Assembly: GCA_963810485.1 (NCBI GenBank)
Contig: CAWENQ010000008.1
Location: 248,001-312,000 of the forward strand
Origin: DATKFM01 sp963810485
GTDB lineage: Bacteria > Pseudomonadota > Alphaproteobacteria > Dongiales > Dongiaceae
Length of the DNA: 64,000 bases
Direction: 5' to 3'
The notes beneath the pieces are model-generated. The model searched no databases and was not told the origin of the DNA. It saw nothing but the letters and a program-made list of their open reading frames with translations. Shown one piece after another: positions 25,020-34,293 of the stretch. The stretch's first letter is position 1, and every line of letters starts with the position of its first letter. The translations under genes were made by a program, and so were the position numbers.

Positions 25020-25948
25020 CAGCGCCGGCGGTGCGGCATTTCCTCGATCTGGACAAGGTCGATACGGCGCAGCTCCGGCTGATGCTGGAGGCCGGTGCTG
25101 CCTATAAGCGCGGTGACGGAACGAAGGGCAAGGGTGCCGGCAAGCCGCTTGCCGGCAAGAAGCTGGCGATGATCTTCGAGAAACCGTCAACGCGCACGCG
25201 CGTGTCGTTCGAAGTGGGCATGAAGGAGCTGGGCGGCGACGTGATCGTGCTGGAGCAGCAGGGCTCGCAACTCGGCCGCGGCGAGACCGTGGGCGATACG
25301 GCTCGCGTGCTGTCGCGCTATGTCGACGCCATCATGCTGCGCACGACCAAGGAAGAGAAGCTGCAGGAGATGGCGGCGGCGGCCACGGTGCCTGTGATCA
25401 ACGGCCTGACCAACCGCACCCATCCCTGCCAGCTCATGGCCGACGTGATGACTCTCGAAGAGCGCTGCGGTCCGGCTGCCGGCAAGCGCGTGGCCTGGTG
25501 CGGCGACGGCAACAACATGGCGACGTCCTGGATCCAGGCGGCGGTCAAGTTCGGCTTCGAGCTCAATCTCGCCTGCCCGGATATCCTGCGGCCGCCGCCG
25601 GAGGTGCTGGCCTGGGCCCATCAATGCCAAGGCCGCATCAAGGTGACGACCGATGTCGCGGCCGCGGTACGCGGTGCCGACTGCGTGGTCACCGATGTCT
25701 GGGTCTCCATGGGCGACGAACCGATCGGTTCGCTGCATCACAATTTGCTGGCCAGCTATCGCGTCGACAAGAAGGTCATGGCGATGGCGAAACCGAACGC
25801 GATCTTCATGCATTGCCTGCCGGCCCATCGCGGCGAGGAGGTCACCGCCGACGTGATCGACGGACCGCAGTCGGCGGTCTGGGACGAGGCGGAGAACCGC
25901 CTGCATGCGCAGAAGGGCATTCTCGCCTGGTGCCTGGGCGTCATCTGA
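25016..25948 (+). CDS. argF: Ornithine carbamoyltransferase
   Basis: 310 residues. Makes citrulline from ornithine and carbamoyl phosphate. It shows the carbamoyl-phosphate site EKPSTRTRVSFEVG, GRGETVGDTARVLSRY, the NGLTNRTHPCQLMADVMT segment, WCGDGNNMATSWIQAA, DVWVSMGD, and the ornithine-site HCLPAHRGEEVT. The ATG at 25016 overlaps the argD stop and the protein starts MTAPAVRHFLDLDKVD, as in close relatives. Confidence 0.98.
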   Translation: MTAPAVRHFLDLDKVDTAQLRLMLEAGAAYKRGDGTKGKGAGKPLAGKKLAMIFEKPSTRTRVSFEVGMKELGGDVIVLEQQGSQLGRGETVGDTARVLSRYVDAIMLRTTKEEKLQEMAAAATVPVINGLTNRTHPCQLMADVMTLEERCGPAAGKRVAWCGDGNNMATSWIQAAVKFGFELNLACPDILRPPPEVLAWAHQCQGRIKVTTDVAAAVRGADCVVTDVWVSMGDEPIGSLHHNLLASYRVDKKVMAMAKPNAIFMHCLPAHRGEEVTADVIDGPQSAVWDEAENRLHAQKGILAWCLGVI

Positions 25949-25972
25949 CCCGCTGCTATCGGAACCGATGAG

Positions 25973-26893
25973 ATGACGGAAGCGCCGCTAGCGCCGGATT
26001 TCGACGATATGATCCAGCCCTTCAAGATCGAGGGGCAGTCGATCCGCGGCCGCTTTGTCCGTTTGGGGCCCTTGGTTCAGGAGATCCTGAACCGTCACGA
26101 TTATCCGAAGCCGGTGGCGACGATGCTGGCGGAAATGCTGGCGCTGGCGGCGACCCTGGCGGCGACGCTGAAATATGACGGCGTGTTCACGCTGCAGACC
26201 AAGGGCGACGGCCCGATCCGCCTGATGGTGGCGGACATCACCAGCGGCGGCGATGTCCGGGGCTATGCGCAGTTCGATGCCGAGCGGCTGGCGAAGCTGG
26301 GCGACGGTACGTTCAGCGTGCCGCGGTTGCTGGGCGCCGGCTATCTCGCCTTCACGGTGGATCAGGGATCGCACACCGAACGCTATCAGGGCATCGTCGA
26401 GCTGATCGGCGCCACGCTGGTGGAGTGCATGCATCATTATTTCCAGCAGTCCGAGCAGTTCGATGCGGCGATCCGCGTCGCCGTCGGCGCGCCGAAACAG
26501 GACGGCGAGGCCTGGCGGGCCAGCGCGCTGATGCTGCAGCGCTTGCCGCCGGGGGCCACGGCGGCCGACGAGATCGAGGAGAGCTGGCGCCGCGCCCTGG
26601 TGCTGATGGCCAGCGGCCGCAATGCGGAGATGCTCGATCCGAATCTCGGCCCGAACGATCTGCTCTACCGCCTGTTCCATGAGGATGGCGTCCGGGTCTT
26701 CACGCCGTCGCGGCTGCAGGCCGGCTGCCGTTGCTCGCGGGAGCGGGTGGAACGGGTGATCCGTTCGTTGCCGCCGGCGGAAGTGGACGAGCTGAAGGTC
26801 GGCGGCAAGCTCAGCGTCACCTGCGAGTTCTGCAACAGCAGCTACGATTTCGACGAGCAGGAATTGGCGGCCCTGCGCCGCCCGGAAGCCTAG
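25973..26893 (+). CDS. hslO: Redox-regulated chaperone Hsp33
   Basis: 306 residues. Cytoplasmic holdase activated by oxidation of a zinc centre. The N-terminal domain contains GRFVRLGPLVQEILNRHDYP, LMVADITSGGDVRGYAQF and the YQGIVEL-to-YFQQSEQ region. The C-terminal zinc switch is intact: CRCSRERV (CxC) and CEFCNSSYDF (CxxC). Its position after argD-argF is typical of alphaproteobacteria. The end overlaps by 4 bases the convergent argE gene. Confidence 0.96.
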   Translation: MTEAPLAPDFDDMIQPFKIEGQSIRGRFVRLGPLVQEILNRHDYPKPVATMLAEMLALAATLAATLKYDGVFTLQTKGDGPIRLMVADITSGGDVRGYAQFDAERLAKLGDGTFSVPRLLGAGYLAFTVDQGSHTERYQGIVELIGATLVECMHHYFQQSEQFDAAIRVAVGAPKQDGEAWRASALMLQRLPPGATAADEIEESWRRALVLMASGRNAEMLDPNLGPNDLLYRLFHEDGVRVFTPSRLQAGCRCSRERVERVIRSLPPAEVDELKVGGKLSVTCEFCNSSYDFDEQELAALRRPEA

Positions 26894-28050
26894 GCCCGCG
26901 CCCAGTCCAGCAGGCGGCGCAGGAAGCCGTCGCAGGCCTGGAGCTGTTCCAGGGCGATGAACTCGTTGGGCTGATGGGCCTGCTGGATCGAGCCGGGGCC
27001 GCAGACGACCGTGGAAATCTCCGCCGCCTGGAACAGACCGCCCTCGGTGCCGTAGGCGACGCCGACGGCCTGATTTGCTCCCGTAAGATGACGCACCAGC
27101 GCTTCGGCGGGAGAATCCGCTTCCGGCCGCAGCGGCGGCGCGGCGCAGATCGACTCGCTCTCGACCCGGCTTTCCGGCGCCACCGCGCGCAGGCGCGGCA
27201 GCAGATCGCTGTCGATGAATTGCTGCAGTCTCGCCTGGGTCGCTTCGGCGTCGACGCCGGGGATCGGCCGGATCTCCCATTCGAACACGCATTCCCGGGC
27301 GATGATGTTGATGGCAGTACCGCCGCCGATCAGCCCCACATTGCTGGTGGCATAGGGTGGATCGAAGCTGTCGTCGAAGGGACCGTCGCGGCGCCAGGCC
27401 TCCACCTGCCGTTGCAGCCAGCCCATGATCTCGGCGGCGGCGCCGATGGCGTTGACGCCGCGATGGGTGGCGCTGGAATGGCCGTCGCGGCCGGTGACCT
27501 TGGTGCGCCAGGCATAGACGCCCTTGTGCCGGTTCACGAGCTGCATCAGGGTGGGCTCGCCGATGATGCAGATCGCCGGCCGCGGCAGGTTGCGCGAGAC
27601 ATCCTGCAGCAGGTCGCCGACGCCCAGGCATCCCAGCTCCTCGTCATAGGAAAAGGCCAGATGGATCGGCATTCGCAGTTTCGCCGCAGCCATGTCCGGC
27701 GCCAGCGCCAGGGCCGCGGCGATGAAGCCCTTCATGTCCGACGTGCCGCGGCCATAAAGCTTGCCGCTGCGCTCTACGACCGTGAAAGGCTCGGTGTCCC
27801 AGGGTTGGCCTTCCACTGGCACCACGTCGGTATGGCCCGAAAGCACGATGCCGCCGGCGAGGTCGGGACCGATGGTGGCGTAGAGGTTGGACTTCGCGCC
27901 GTCAGCCGATGGAGTCAGACGGCAAGCGATGCCATGGCCGGCCAGATAGTCGCGGATGAAGTCGATAACAGCGATATTGGATTTCGACGAGGTCGTATCG
28001 AACGACACCAGCCGCCGCAGCATCTCAGGCGTGCCGACGCGCGCGCTCAT
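26890..28050 (-). CDS. argE: Acetylornithine deacetylase
   Basis: 386-residue M20-family zinc amidohydrolase that releases ornithine from N-acetylornithine. Metal and catalytic motifs are VLSGHTDVVPVEGQPW, GRGTSDMKGFIAAAL and YDEELGCLGV, with EPTLMQLVNRHKG and the dimerisation-domain HSSATHRGVNAI following. It is convergent with hslO, completing a local arginine gene group (argD, argF, argE) on both strands. Confidence 0.93.
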   Translation of the reverse strand: MSARVGTPEMLRRLVSFDTTSSKSNIAVIDFIRDYLAGHGIACRLTPSADGAKSNLYATIGPDLAGGIVLSGHTDVVPVEGQPWDTEPFTVVERSGKLYGRGTSDMKGFIAAALALAPDMAAAKLRMPIHLAFSYDEELGCLGVGDLLQDVSRNLPRPAICIIGEPTLMQLVNRHKGVYAWRTKVTGRDGHSSATHRGVNAIGAAAEIMGWLQRQVEAWRRDGPFDDSFDPPYATSNVGLIGGGTAINIIARECVFEWEIRPIPGVDAEATQARLQQFIDSDLLPRLRAVAPESRVESESICAAPPLRPEADSPAEALVRHLTGANQAVGVAYGTEGGLFQAAEISTVVCGPGSIQQAHQPNEFIALEQLQACDGFLRRLLDWARA

Positions 28051-28118
28051 CGGCGGCCTGCCGCCGGGCGGTTGAGAACAGACAATCCGATGTTGCTACA
28101 GAATAGCGGCAAGCGGCC

Positions 28119-28784
28119 TTAGACGTTCGGCAGTTGACCCACGGACGGATTGCCGATGATGGCGAGGAACTCGCGCCGGGTCGAGGGGTCGGTGCGGAAG
28201 GCGCCGAGCATGCGGCTGGTGACCATGGAGATGCCCGGCTTGTGCACGCCGCGCGTGGTCATGCATTGGTGGCTGGCGTCGATCACCACCGCGACGCCGC
28301 GCGGCTGCAGCACCTCGTGCATGGTGTTGGCGATCTGCGCCGTCATCTTCTCCTGGATCTGCAGCCGCTTGGCATAGGCAGTCGAGCAGCCGCGCCAGCT
28401 TGCTGATGCCGACCACGCGGTGTTCGGCAGATAGGCGATGTGGGCGCGGCCGATGATCGGCGCCAGGTGATGCTCGCAATGGCTCTCGAAGCGCATGTCC
28501 CTGAGCACGATCATCTCGTCGTAGCCGTCGGTCTCCTCGAAGGTGCGCTTGAGGATGGCTACGGGATCGTGGTCGTAGCCGCGAGAAGAACTCCTCGTAG
28601 GACGCGCACGACGCGGTCCGGCGTGCCGAGCAGCCCCTCGCGCGCGGGATCGTCGCCGGCCCAGCGGATGCAGCGTGCGGACCGCCTCTTCCGCCTGCTC
28701 GCGGCTGGGGCGGGCGATCGCCGGACCGTTCTGCCGCTTGGCAGTCTTGTGGGCGGCCAGCGCCTTATCCGTCATCTTGTCCAT
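28119..28784 (-). CDS. folE: GTP cyclohydrolase I, with internal indels
   Basis: Catalyses the first step of folate synthesis (GTP to dihydroneopterin triphosphate). Clear FolE segments are ETDGYDEMIVLRDMRFESHCEHHLAPIIGRAHIAYLPN (Cys and His zinc ligands), QIQEKMTAQIANTMHEVLQPRGVAVVIDASHQCMTTRGVHKPG and SRMLGAFRTDPSTRREFLAIIGNP. Two stretches are in the wrong frame. Around 28570-28670 the frame +1 gives the expected IRWAGDDPAREGLLGTPDRVV. Around 28375-28425 an alternative frame gives RVVGISKLARLLD. About five compensating indels therefore lie inside an otherwise open frame. Since folE is normally needed, sequence error is likely. Confidence 0.88.
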   Translation of the reverse strand: MDKMTDKALAAHKTAKRQNGPAIARPSREQAEEAVRTLHPLGRRRSRARGAARHAGPRRARPTRSSSRGYDHDPVAILKRTFEETDGYDEMIVLRDMRFESHCEHHLAPIIGRAHIAYLPNTAWSASASWRGCSTAYAKRLQIQEKMTAQIANTMHEVLQPRGVAVVIDASHQCMTTRGVHKPGISMVTSRMLGAFRTDPSTRREFLAIIGNPSVGQLPNV

Positions 28785-28847
28785 CGCATTCGTCCCTTCG
28801 GTTTCTTCTTGCCCGGACCTATAGCGGTCCCGAGGTCTCGTCCGGGT

Positions 28848-29243
28848 TCAGTTCAGCTGGACCGGCTGATGGGGCTGTCGAGCGAGAAGGCCGGCACCCG
28901 CACGTCGAACTTCTCGCCATTGCTGGCTTTCCATCTGTAGGTGCCGACCATGATGCCGGACGGCGTCGGCAGCGGCGTGCCGCTGGTGTATTCGTAGAGC
29001 TCTGCCCGGCTTCAGCACCGGCTGCTCGCCCGACCACGCCGGCGCCGCGCACTTCCTGGACCCGGCCCAGGGCATCGGTGATGCGCCAGTAGCGGGTGCG
29101 CAGCTGCACGGTGTCCTCGCCCTTGTTCTCGATCCGGACATGATACTTCCAGACGTAACTGGGACTCCTCGGGCGACGGACTGGTCGTCCAGGTAGGTCG
29201 GCGGCACCGTGACGGTGATCGATCGTGTGGTCTCTGTATACAT
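28848..29243 (-). pseudogene. apaG: ApaG protein (DUF525), several frameshifts
   Basis: The N-terminus MYTETTRSITVTVPPTYLDDQS and the C-terminal PHQPVQLN are typical ApaG. The middle is spread over other frames: QLRTRYWRITDALGRVQEVRGAGVVG appears in a second frame at about 29020-29109. Single extra bases after DDQS and before the YVWKYHV-like segment, and a missing C in the AFSLDSP-HQPV region, account for the breaks. ApaG is a small Ig-like fold protein with an unclear role in cation and nucleotide metabolism. It lies about 60 bases upstream of folE on the same strand. Confidence 0.75.
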
Positions 29244-29402
29244 GTCGGTGGCTGCCTGCGGTTGGACGTTCCAGACCGCCGGAGGATCGGACGGGGGCGG
29301 GTATTAGGGATTGAACCCGCCCAGTCTACCCGATCTCAACCATGGATTCCCATCGGGCTGAAAAGGTTCCCGGCATCGCTGGTTGAGCGCAGCAAAGAGA
29401 AG

Positions 29403-29426
29403 CGGCGCCGGATTGCTCCGGCGCCG
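29403..29426 (-). terminator. Probable intrinsic terminator after the OmpA-family gene
   Basis: A perfect 9-bp stem, CGGCGCCGG with CCGGCGCCG, around the 6-base loop ATTGCT (plus strand). Read on the minus strand it lies 27 bases after the ompA-type stop and is followed by CTTCTCTTT, a moderate pyrimidine run. Confidence 0.6.
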
Positions 29427-29453
29427 TCGCAATGGTCAACCATACGAAGCCAA

Positions 29454-30286
29454 TTACTGGATGATGATTTCGACGCGGCGGTTGGCCTGTTCTTTCACGC
29501 CATCCTCGGTCGGGACCGCGTTCTCGCTCTCACCCTTCCAGGCGGTGGTGATCGCATCGGCCGGGATACCACCCGCGATCAGCGCTTCGCGGACCGCATC
29601 GGCAGCGGCGCTCAGACAGCTTCCGTTGTAGTCATCCGAACCGGACCGGTCGGCGTGACCGGTGACGCGTACGACCACGCGGTCGACCTGTTCGCGCTGG
29701 AGTCCGCGATCACCTGGTTGATGACGGCCTGCGCCGCATCGTTGATGTTCGACTTGTCGAAGTCGAACAGCACCAGGTAGACGCCCGGCGGATGCGGCAT
29801 CAACCGGACGCAGCTTCGAGCTCCGCCATGGCGGCGAGCAATTCGTCGCGGCAGGCGGAGATGTGATCGTGCTGGAAGATTCTCTTCCTGCTGCTCGAGC
29901 CAGCAATCGAAGCGGCTCTGTGCGCGGGCGGCGACTTCCGGCTTGTTGTCGCGGGCGCCGCCGTCGAGCGCCGCCATCAGGCGGGCGCGGACGTCGTTGA
30001 TCTCGGACAGTGATCTTCCGGCAGGTCGCGGTTCACCGGATCTCTTCCGGCAGAACGACTTCCCGCCGGCAGCGGCCAAGCCGCGGCGAGCGAAGTAGCC
30101 GGCATCGCGCCAATCGAACATCTCGTCGGCTTCGAAGATCGTAATCTGACGATATTCCTTAGTCAGGGCTTGCGTGAACGCATTGCCCCCGGTGGCCTCG
30201 ACGGTGCGCATCTGCTCAATATCGCTGGCGCAACCGGCAAGCATGCCGAGCGTCCCAAGGACGCCGACGATTTTCAATAGCTTCAT
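29454..30286 (-). pseudogene. OmpA-family peptidoglycan-binding lipoprotein, several frameshifts
   Basis: Starts MKLLKIVGVLGTLGMLAGCAS, a lipoprotein signal with lipobox LAGC, so the product is a lipid-anchored envelope protein. The N-terminal half contains EYRQITIFEADEMFDWRDAGYFARRGL and DVRARLMAALDGGARDNKPEVAARAQSRFDCWLEQQEEN. The C-terminal OmpA domain is split between frames: VYLVLFDFDKSNINDAAQAVINQVI, then RVVVRVTGHADRSGSDDYN, then EQANRRVEIIIQ. Missing C or G residues near 30005, 30045 and 30060 and further indels near 29880 and 29820 break the frame. The 295-base gap upstream (30287-30581) is AT-richer and probably holds its promoter; I see no gene there. Confidence 0.8.
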
Positions 30287-30581
30287 GAATCCCCTCTCCC
30301 TAAGCTAACCCACGATCATTCTTGGGATTGTACAGCGTACCGGAGCCGTGGTCATCCGCTGCTACTCAATCCCTCCAAATGGGCAATGAACAATTGAAAG
30401 TTAGACAACTGCTCGGCCGAAGTCAAAAACCCCTTTTGTTGAAGCAGGTTCCCGCCGCCGGTTTATGGGTTGATTTGGGCCGATTTTGAGCCCTTGTGGC
30501 AAAAATATCACATTGTTCTTGAGAGGGATTTCGGCGGTTACCCATTGATAGGGCTGGATTCCTTTGGTGGATTCCGGCCCG

Positions 30582-31244
30582 TTAAGCGCTGATCGTCTGC
30601 GCGGCCTGCAAAGGAATGACGCGGCCGGTCCCGGCGTCGGCGGGATCGTGGGTCACCAGCAGGGTCGGCAGGCTGCGGCCGCGGGCATGGCTGAACACTA
30701 ACTCCCTGAAACTTGACCGCAAATCCAGGTCCAGTTTGTTGAAGGGCTCGTCCAGCAGAAGCGCCCTGGGCTGCGACAACAGGGTCCGCAGCAGGGCCAC
30801 CCGGGCCCGCTGACCTCCGGAGAGAGTCGCCGGGTCACGGGGCGCAAAGCCTGTGAGTCCGCACTCTTCCAGCGCCGAATCGATAAGCTGCCGGCGGTCG
30901 CTGCGAGCGCCCGAATCTCTCGGCAGTGCGAATGCCATGTTCTCGCCTACCGTCATATGTGGAAAAAGGAGGTCATCCTGAAACAGGATGCCGATGCCCC
31001 GCAGCTCAGGCGGCAGGCCGGCCAGGTCCAGGCCATTGAGGGCGATGCGGCCGCTGGCGGCGATCGCCGGATCCAGAGTGCCGCAGATGTAGGCCAGCAG
31101 GCTGGATTTGCCGCAGCCGCTGGGCCCCATCAGCGTCACGATCTCGCCCGGCTGTACCGTCAGGGACAGCGGGCCCAATAGCGGCCGGGCGGACAGCTCA
31201 AGCCGGACACCCTCCAGCACCAGGGCGGCGGGGATTGCGGTCAT
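30582..31244 (-). CDS. ynjD: ABC transporter ATP-binding protein, YnjD type
   Basis: 220 residues with Walker A GPSGCGKSS, Q-loop LFQDDLLFPHMTV, signature LSGGQRARVALLR, Walker B ALLLDEPFNKLD and switch VTHDPAD. The ATG at 31244 overlaps the permease stop (ATGA). A longer open frame continues upstream but runs over the permease gene and is not this protein. Together with the next two genes it makes a YnjBCD-type importer. The natural substrate is not established; thiamine-like or iron-like cargo is sometimes suggested from distant similarity. Confidence 0.9.
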   Translation of the reverse strand: MTAIPAALVLEGVRLELSARPLLGPLSLTVQPGEIVTLMGPSGCGKSSLLAYICGTLDPAIAASGRIALNGLDLAGLPPELRGIGILFQDDLLFPHMTVGENMAFALPRDSGARSDRRQLIDSALEECGLTGFAPRDPATLSGGQRARVALLRTLLSQPRALLLDEPFNKLDLDLRSSFRELVFSHARGRSLPTLLVTHDPADAGTGRVIPLQAAQTISA

Positions 31245-32959
31245 GGCCGGGCTCGTCCAGCCCTGGCGGGCGCCCACAGGCCCACGGCGGCGAAGGCGAG
31301 CAGCGGCAGCAGGGCTTGCAGGACGGCGGCCACGGCAATGACCCGGCGGTCGGCGGTGGCGGCCAGCGCCACGGCCTCGGTGGTCAAGGTCGGCCAGCGG
31401 CCGCCGCCGGCGAAGAGGGTCGGCAGATACTGCGCCATGCTGACGGCAAACCCGATGGCGGCGGCGGTGGCCACCGGCCGGCGCAGCAGCGGCAGCTTGA
31501 CGCGCCAGAACACCCGCGACGGCGGAGCGCCCAGACAGAGCGCGGACCGGGCATAGCGTTCGTCCAATGCGCGATACGAATCCTCCAGCGAGAGAAACAC
31601 ATAGGGCAGCACAAACAGCAGATGGCTCCAGGCGACTGCCAGCCAGCTGCCGTCGGCGCCCAGCCACACCAGCTGCACCTGGAACCCGAACAGGAATGAA
31701 ATCTGCGGCAGCAGCAGAGGCAGATAGAGCAGCCACAGCAGCCTTCGGGTCGGATGCAAGCCGCGGCGCTGCTCGTTCTCCAGGCAGGCGAGCGTCAGGA
31801 CCAGGGCGGCCAGGGCGGTGGCCAGGCCGATTGTGAGGCTGGTAGCCAGCGGCTGGCCCAGGGCCATCGCCTGATGGCGCCAATTGTCCAGCGTCCAGGC
31901 GCGGGGCAGGGCGTCGGGAAAGGGCCAGCGGGCGCTGAAGGTCCAGAGGATCAGGGCCAGCAGCGCCGCCGCCGACAGCAGGAACACAATCCTTCCCGGC
32001 AATGCGCCCAACTCGCGCCAGGCCACGGCATGGCTGCCGCGGCGGCCGCTGGTCAGCCAGGCGCGGAACAGCCGGCGGCAGATCTGTTCGCCCAGCATCC
32101 ACAGCAGGATCGCGGCCGCCACGAGTCCCAGATGGAGCAAGGCTGCCGCGGCGGCGACCAGCCGCATCGTCAGGTCGGGATCGTTGAACCAGCGCAGGAT
32201 CAGTACGGCAAGAGTCGGCGGCGTCGACGGCCCGAGCAGCAGCGCCATATCGACCACCGACAGGCTGTAGGCCAACACGGCGAAGACCGGCAGCCGGATC
32301 AGCGGATAGACCTGGGGCAGGATGACTTTGAACCAAGCCGCCATCGGTCCATAGCCGAGGCTGCGGGCGGCGGCCAGATAGCGTTCGGCATGGATCTGGC
32401 TCAGCGCCGCCAGGATCATGAACAGCAGATAGGGTAGTTCCTTCACCAGCAGGCCAATGGTCAGGCCGATGCCCTCGGGATCGTTGACGATGCCGTCGCC
32501 GGGCGGCAGGGACGATCCGGTGGCCCAAGGCGACAGCAGCCGGAGAATCCAGCCACCGGGCGACAGCAGGAAGGCCAGGCCGATTGCCATCGCCGCATGG
32601 GGTACCGCCAGCAGCGGCGTCAGCCAACTCTGCATCCGGCGAAATCCCGGACGGTCATGGAGGGCGGCGCAGAACAGGATGGCGACGGCAAAGGTGGCAA
32701 TGGTTGCCAGGCCGCCGCTGGTCAATGTCAGCCGCAACGCCCCCCGCAGTTCCGGCGCCGCCGCCAGGACACGCCAGTGGCCGATGCCGAATTCCTCGGC
32801 ATTCAGCGCCGGCAGCCAGCCGAAGGCCGGCAGGATGGTGCCGATCAGGCCGGCGGCAATGGGCAGGAAGCAGAGCGCCAGGGTCAGGGCCGGCGCGATC
32901 ATCAGCGCGTCGCGTCGGCGCCAGGGCCGCACCGCCGATGGCGCCGCGGCGGCCGTCAT
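31241..32959 (-). CDS. ynjC: ABC transporter permease with two fused transmembrane domains, YnjC type
   Basis: 572 residues from the ATG at 32959 (MTAAAAPSAVRPWRRRDALMIAPALTLALCFLP), which overlaps the upstream ynjB stop. Two homologous permease halves follow each other, each with about six membrane segments. The two EAA-type loops are recognisable as AARSLGYGPMAAWFKVILPQVYP and ARSALCLGAPPSRVFWRVKLPLL. Fused permeases of this size are typical of the YnjC, ThiP and FbpB-like group. Confidence 0.88.
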   Translation of the reverse strand: MTAAAAPSAVRPWRRRDALMIAPALTLALCFLPIAAGLIGTILPAFGWLPALNAEEFGIGHWRVLAAAPELRGALRLTLTSGGLATIATFAVAILFCAALHDRPGFRRMQSWLTPLLAVPHAAMAIGLAFLLSPGGWILRLLSPWATGSSLPPGDGIVNDPEGIGLTIGLLVKELPYLLFMILAALSQIHAERYLAAARSLGYGPMAAWFKVILPQVYPLIRLPVFAVLAYSLSVVDMALLLGPSTPPTLAVLILRWFNDPDLTMRLVAAAAALLHLGLVAAAILLWMLGEQICRRLFRAWLTSGRRGSHAVAWRELGALPGRIVFLLSAAALLALILWTFSARWPFPDALPRAWTLDNWRHQAMALGQPLATSLTIGLATALAALVLTLACLENEQRRGLHPTRRLLWLLYLPLLLPQISFLFGFQVQLVWLGADGSWLAVAWSHLLFVLPYVFLSLEDSYRALDERYARSALCLGAPPSRVFWRVKLPLLRRPVATAAAIGFAVSMAQYLPTLFAGGGRWPTLTTEAVALAATADRRVIAVAAVLQALLPLLAFAAVGLWAPARAGRARP

Positions 32960-34158
32960 TGGGCGTAGAGGCGGCGCCACTCTTCCTCGAGCCTTGTCAT
33001 CCAGCTGGGATGGGGCTCGGGCAGGGCGCGGCCCAGTTCGGCCGGCGGCAAGGTGGCGATGCCCAGCGGCAGGGCGGTGAACTTTTCGCGGTCGGCGGCG
33101 TCCAGCTTATCCATCGCCAGTACCGTCGGATCGCCCCAGACCGCAGGGTCCTGCTTGCGCAGCTGCGCTTCCGGCGACAATAGGAAATCCGCCGTCACCA
33201 TGGCCGCTTCCTTGGCGGTGGCGTTGAAGGGAATGGCAAGGAAGTGCGTGTTGCCGATGGTGCCGCCTTCCAGAACATAAGTGCGCACCGTGTCCGGCAG
33301 CAGGCCTTGCGCGATGTCGGACGAGGCCGAGCTGGGATTGAACGACAGGCTGATGTCGATTTCGCCGTCATCCAGCAACTGCCGCTCCATCTGGGCATTC
33401 TGCGGAAAGCTCTTGCCGCCGCGCCAGAGGAACGGATGGATCTGGTCGAGCCAGTCCCAGAGCGGCGCGGTCGTCGCCGCGAAATTCTCCTCGGTCGCCG
33501 GCTGCTGCAGCATTGCCGGATCGGCCGCCAGTTCATAAAGCGCCTGCTTCAGGAAGGTGCTGCCGATGAAATCCGGCGGCGCCGGATAGGTGAAGCGGCC
33601 GGGATTTGCCTTCGCCCACTCAAGAAACGCCGCCATCGAGCGCGGTGGATCTTTCAGCCTTGCGGTGTCATAGATGAAAACGATCTGCGCCATGCCCCAC
33701 GGCGATTCCAAGCCTTCGACCGGCACGGTGAAATCGCTGCGCACCGTCGGCTTGCCTTCGACATCGACGAAGCGGAAATTCGGCAGGGATTCCGCAAATG
33801 GCCCGTAGAGCAAACCGGCGTTCTTCATCGCCGCGAAATTCTCGCCGTTGATCCAGATGAGATCGACCGAACCGTCCGTGGTTTTTCCCGCGGTCTTTTC
33901 CGCCAGCACGCGCGCCACCGCGTCGGCGGTATCCGCCAGCTTCACATGCTCGAGCCTGATGCCGTAGCGCGAATCGAGCTGCTGCGCGGTCCAGGCGATA
34001 TAGGCGTTGATCTGCTCGCCGCCGCCCCAGGCGTTGAAGTAGACGGTCTGGCCGCGGGCCTTGACGACGATATCGGGCCATTCAGCCGCCTGCGCCCCGG
34101 CAGACAGTGACAGAAACGACGCGAGACAAACAGCAAGACCAGAAATCAATCGACGCAT
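32956..34158 (-). CDS. ynjB: ABC transporter substrate-binding protein, YnjB type
   Basis: 400 residues with a signal peptide (LISGLAVCLASFLSLSAGAQAA) for export to the periplasm. GQTVYFNAWGGGEQINAYIAW at the mature N-terminus and DGSVDLIWINGENFAAMK are characteristic of YnjB-type binding proteins. Later LPDTVRTYVLEGGTIGNTHFLAIPFNATAKEAA is also conserved. It is the first gene of ynjBCD, all three coupled by ATGA overlaps, transcribed away from the Ldh-family gene. Confidence 0.9.
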   Translation of the reverse strand: MRRLISGLAVCLASFLSLSAGAQAAEWPDIVVKARGQTVYFNAWGGGEQINAYIAWTAQQLDSRYGIRLEHVKLADTADAVARVLAEKTAGKTTDGSVDLIWINGENFAAMKNAGLLYGPFAESLPNFRFVDVEGKPTVRSDFTVPVEGLESPWGMAQIVFIYDTARLKDPPRSMAAFLEWAKANPGRFTYPAPPDFIGSTFLKQALYELAADPAMLQQPATEENFAATTAPLWDWLDQIHPFLWRGGKSFPQNAQMERQLLDDGEIDISLSFNPSSASSDIAQGLLPDTVRTYVLEGGTIGNTHFLAIPFNATAKEAAMVTADFLLSPEAQLRKQDPAVWGDPTVLAMDKLDAADREKFTALPLGIATLPPAELGRALPEPHPSWMTRLEEEWRRLYAQ

Positions 34159-34293
34159 TTACACACTCCCGGAAAGCGACCGGCGCAACCTAGCGGCTTT
34201 GCACCGGAGCCGCCATTGGCGCCGGGTTGCTCTTCACGACGGTTTGATCGAATGATCCGCCGGCAAGACCACACCATGTATGGAACATCTGAC

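Noticed and set aside
30582..32627. A 681-residue reading of the ynjD gene with a long N-terminal extension
   Set aside because: The extension lies over the ynjC permease in another frame and is Pro/Arg-rich noise; the ATG at 31244 with ATGA coupling is the proper start.
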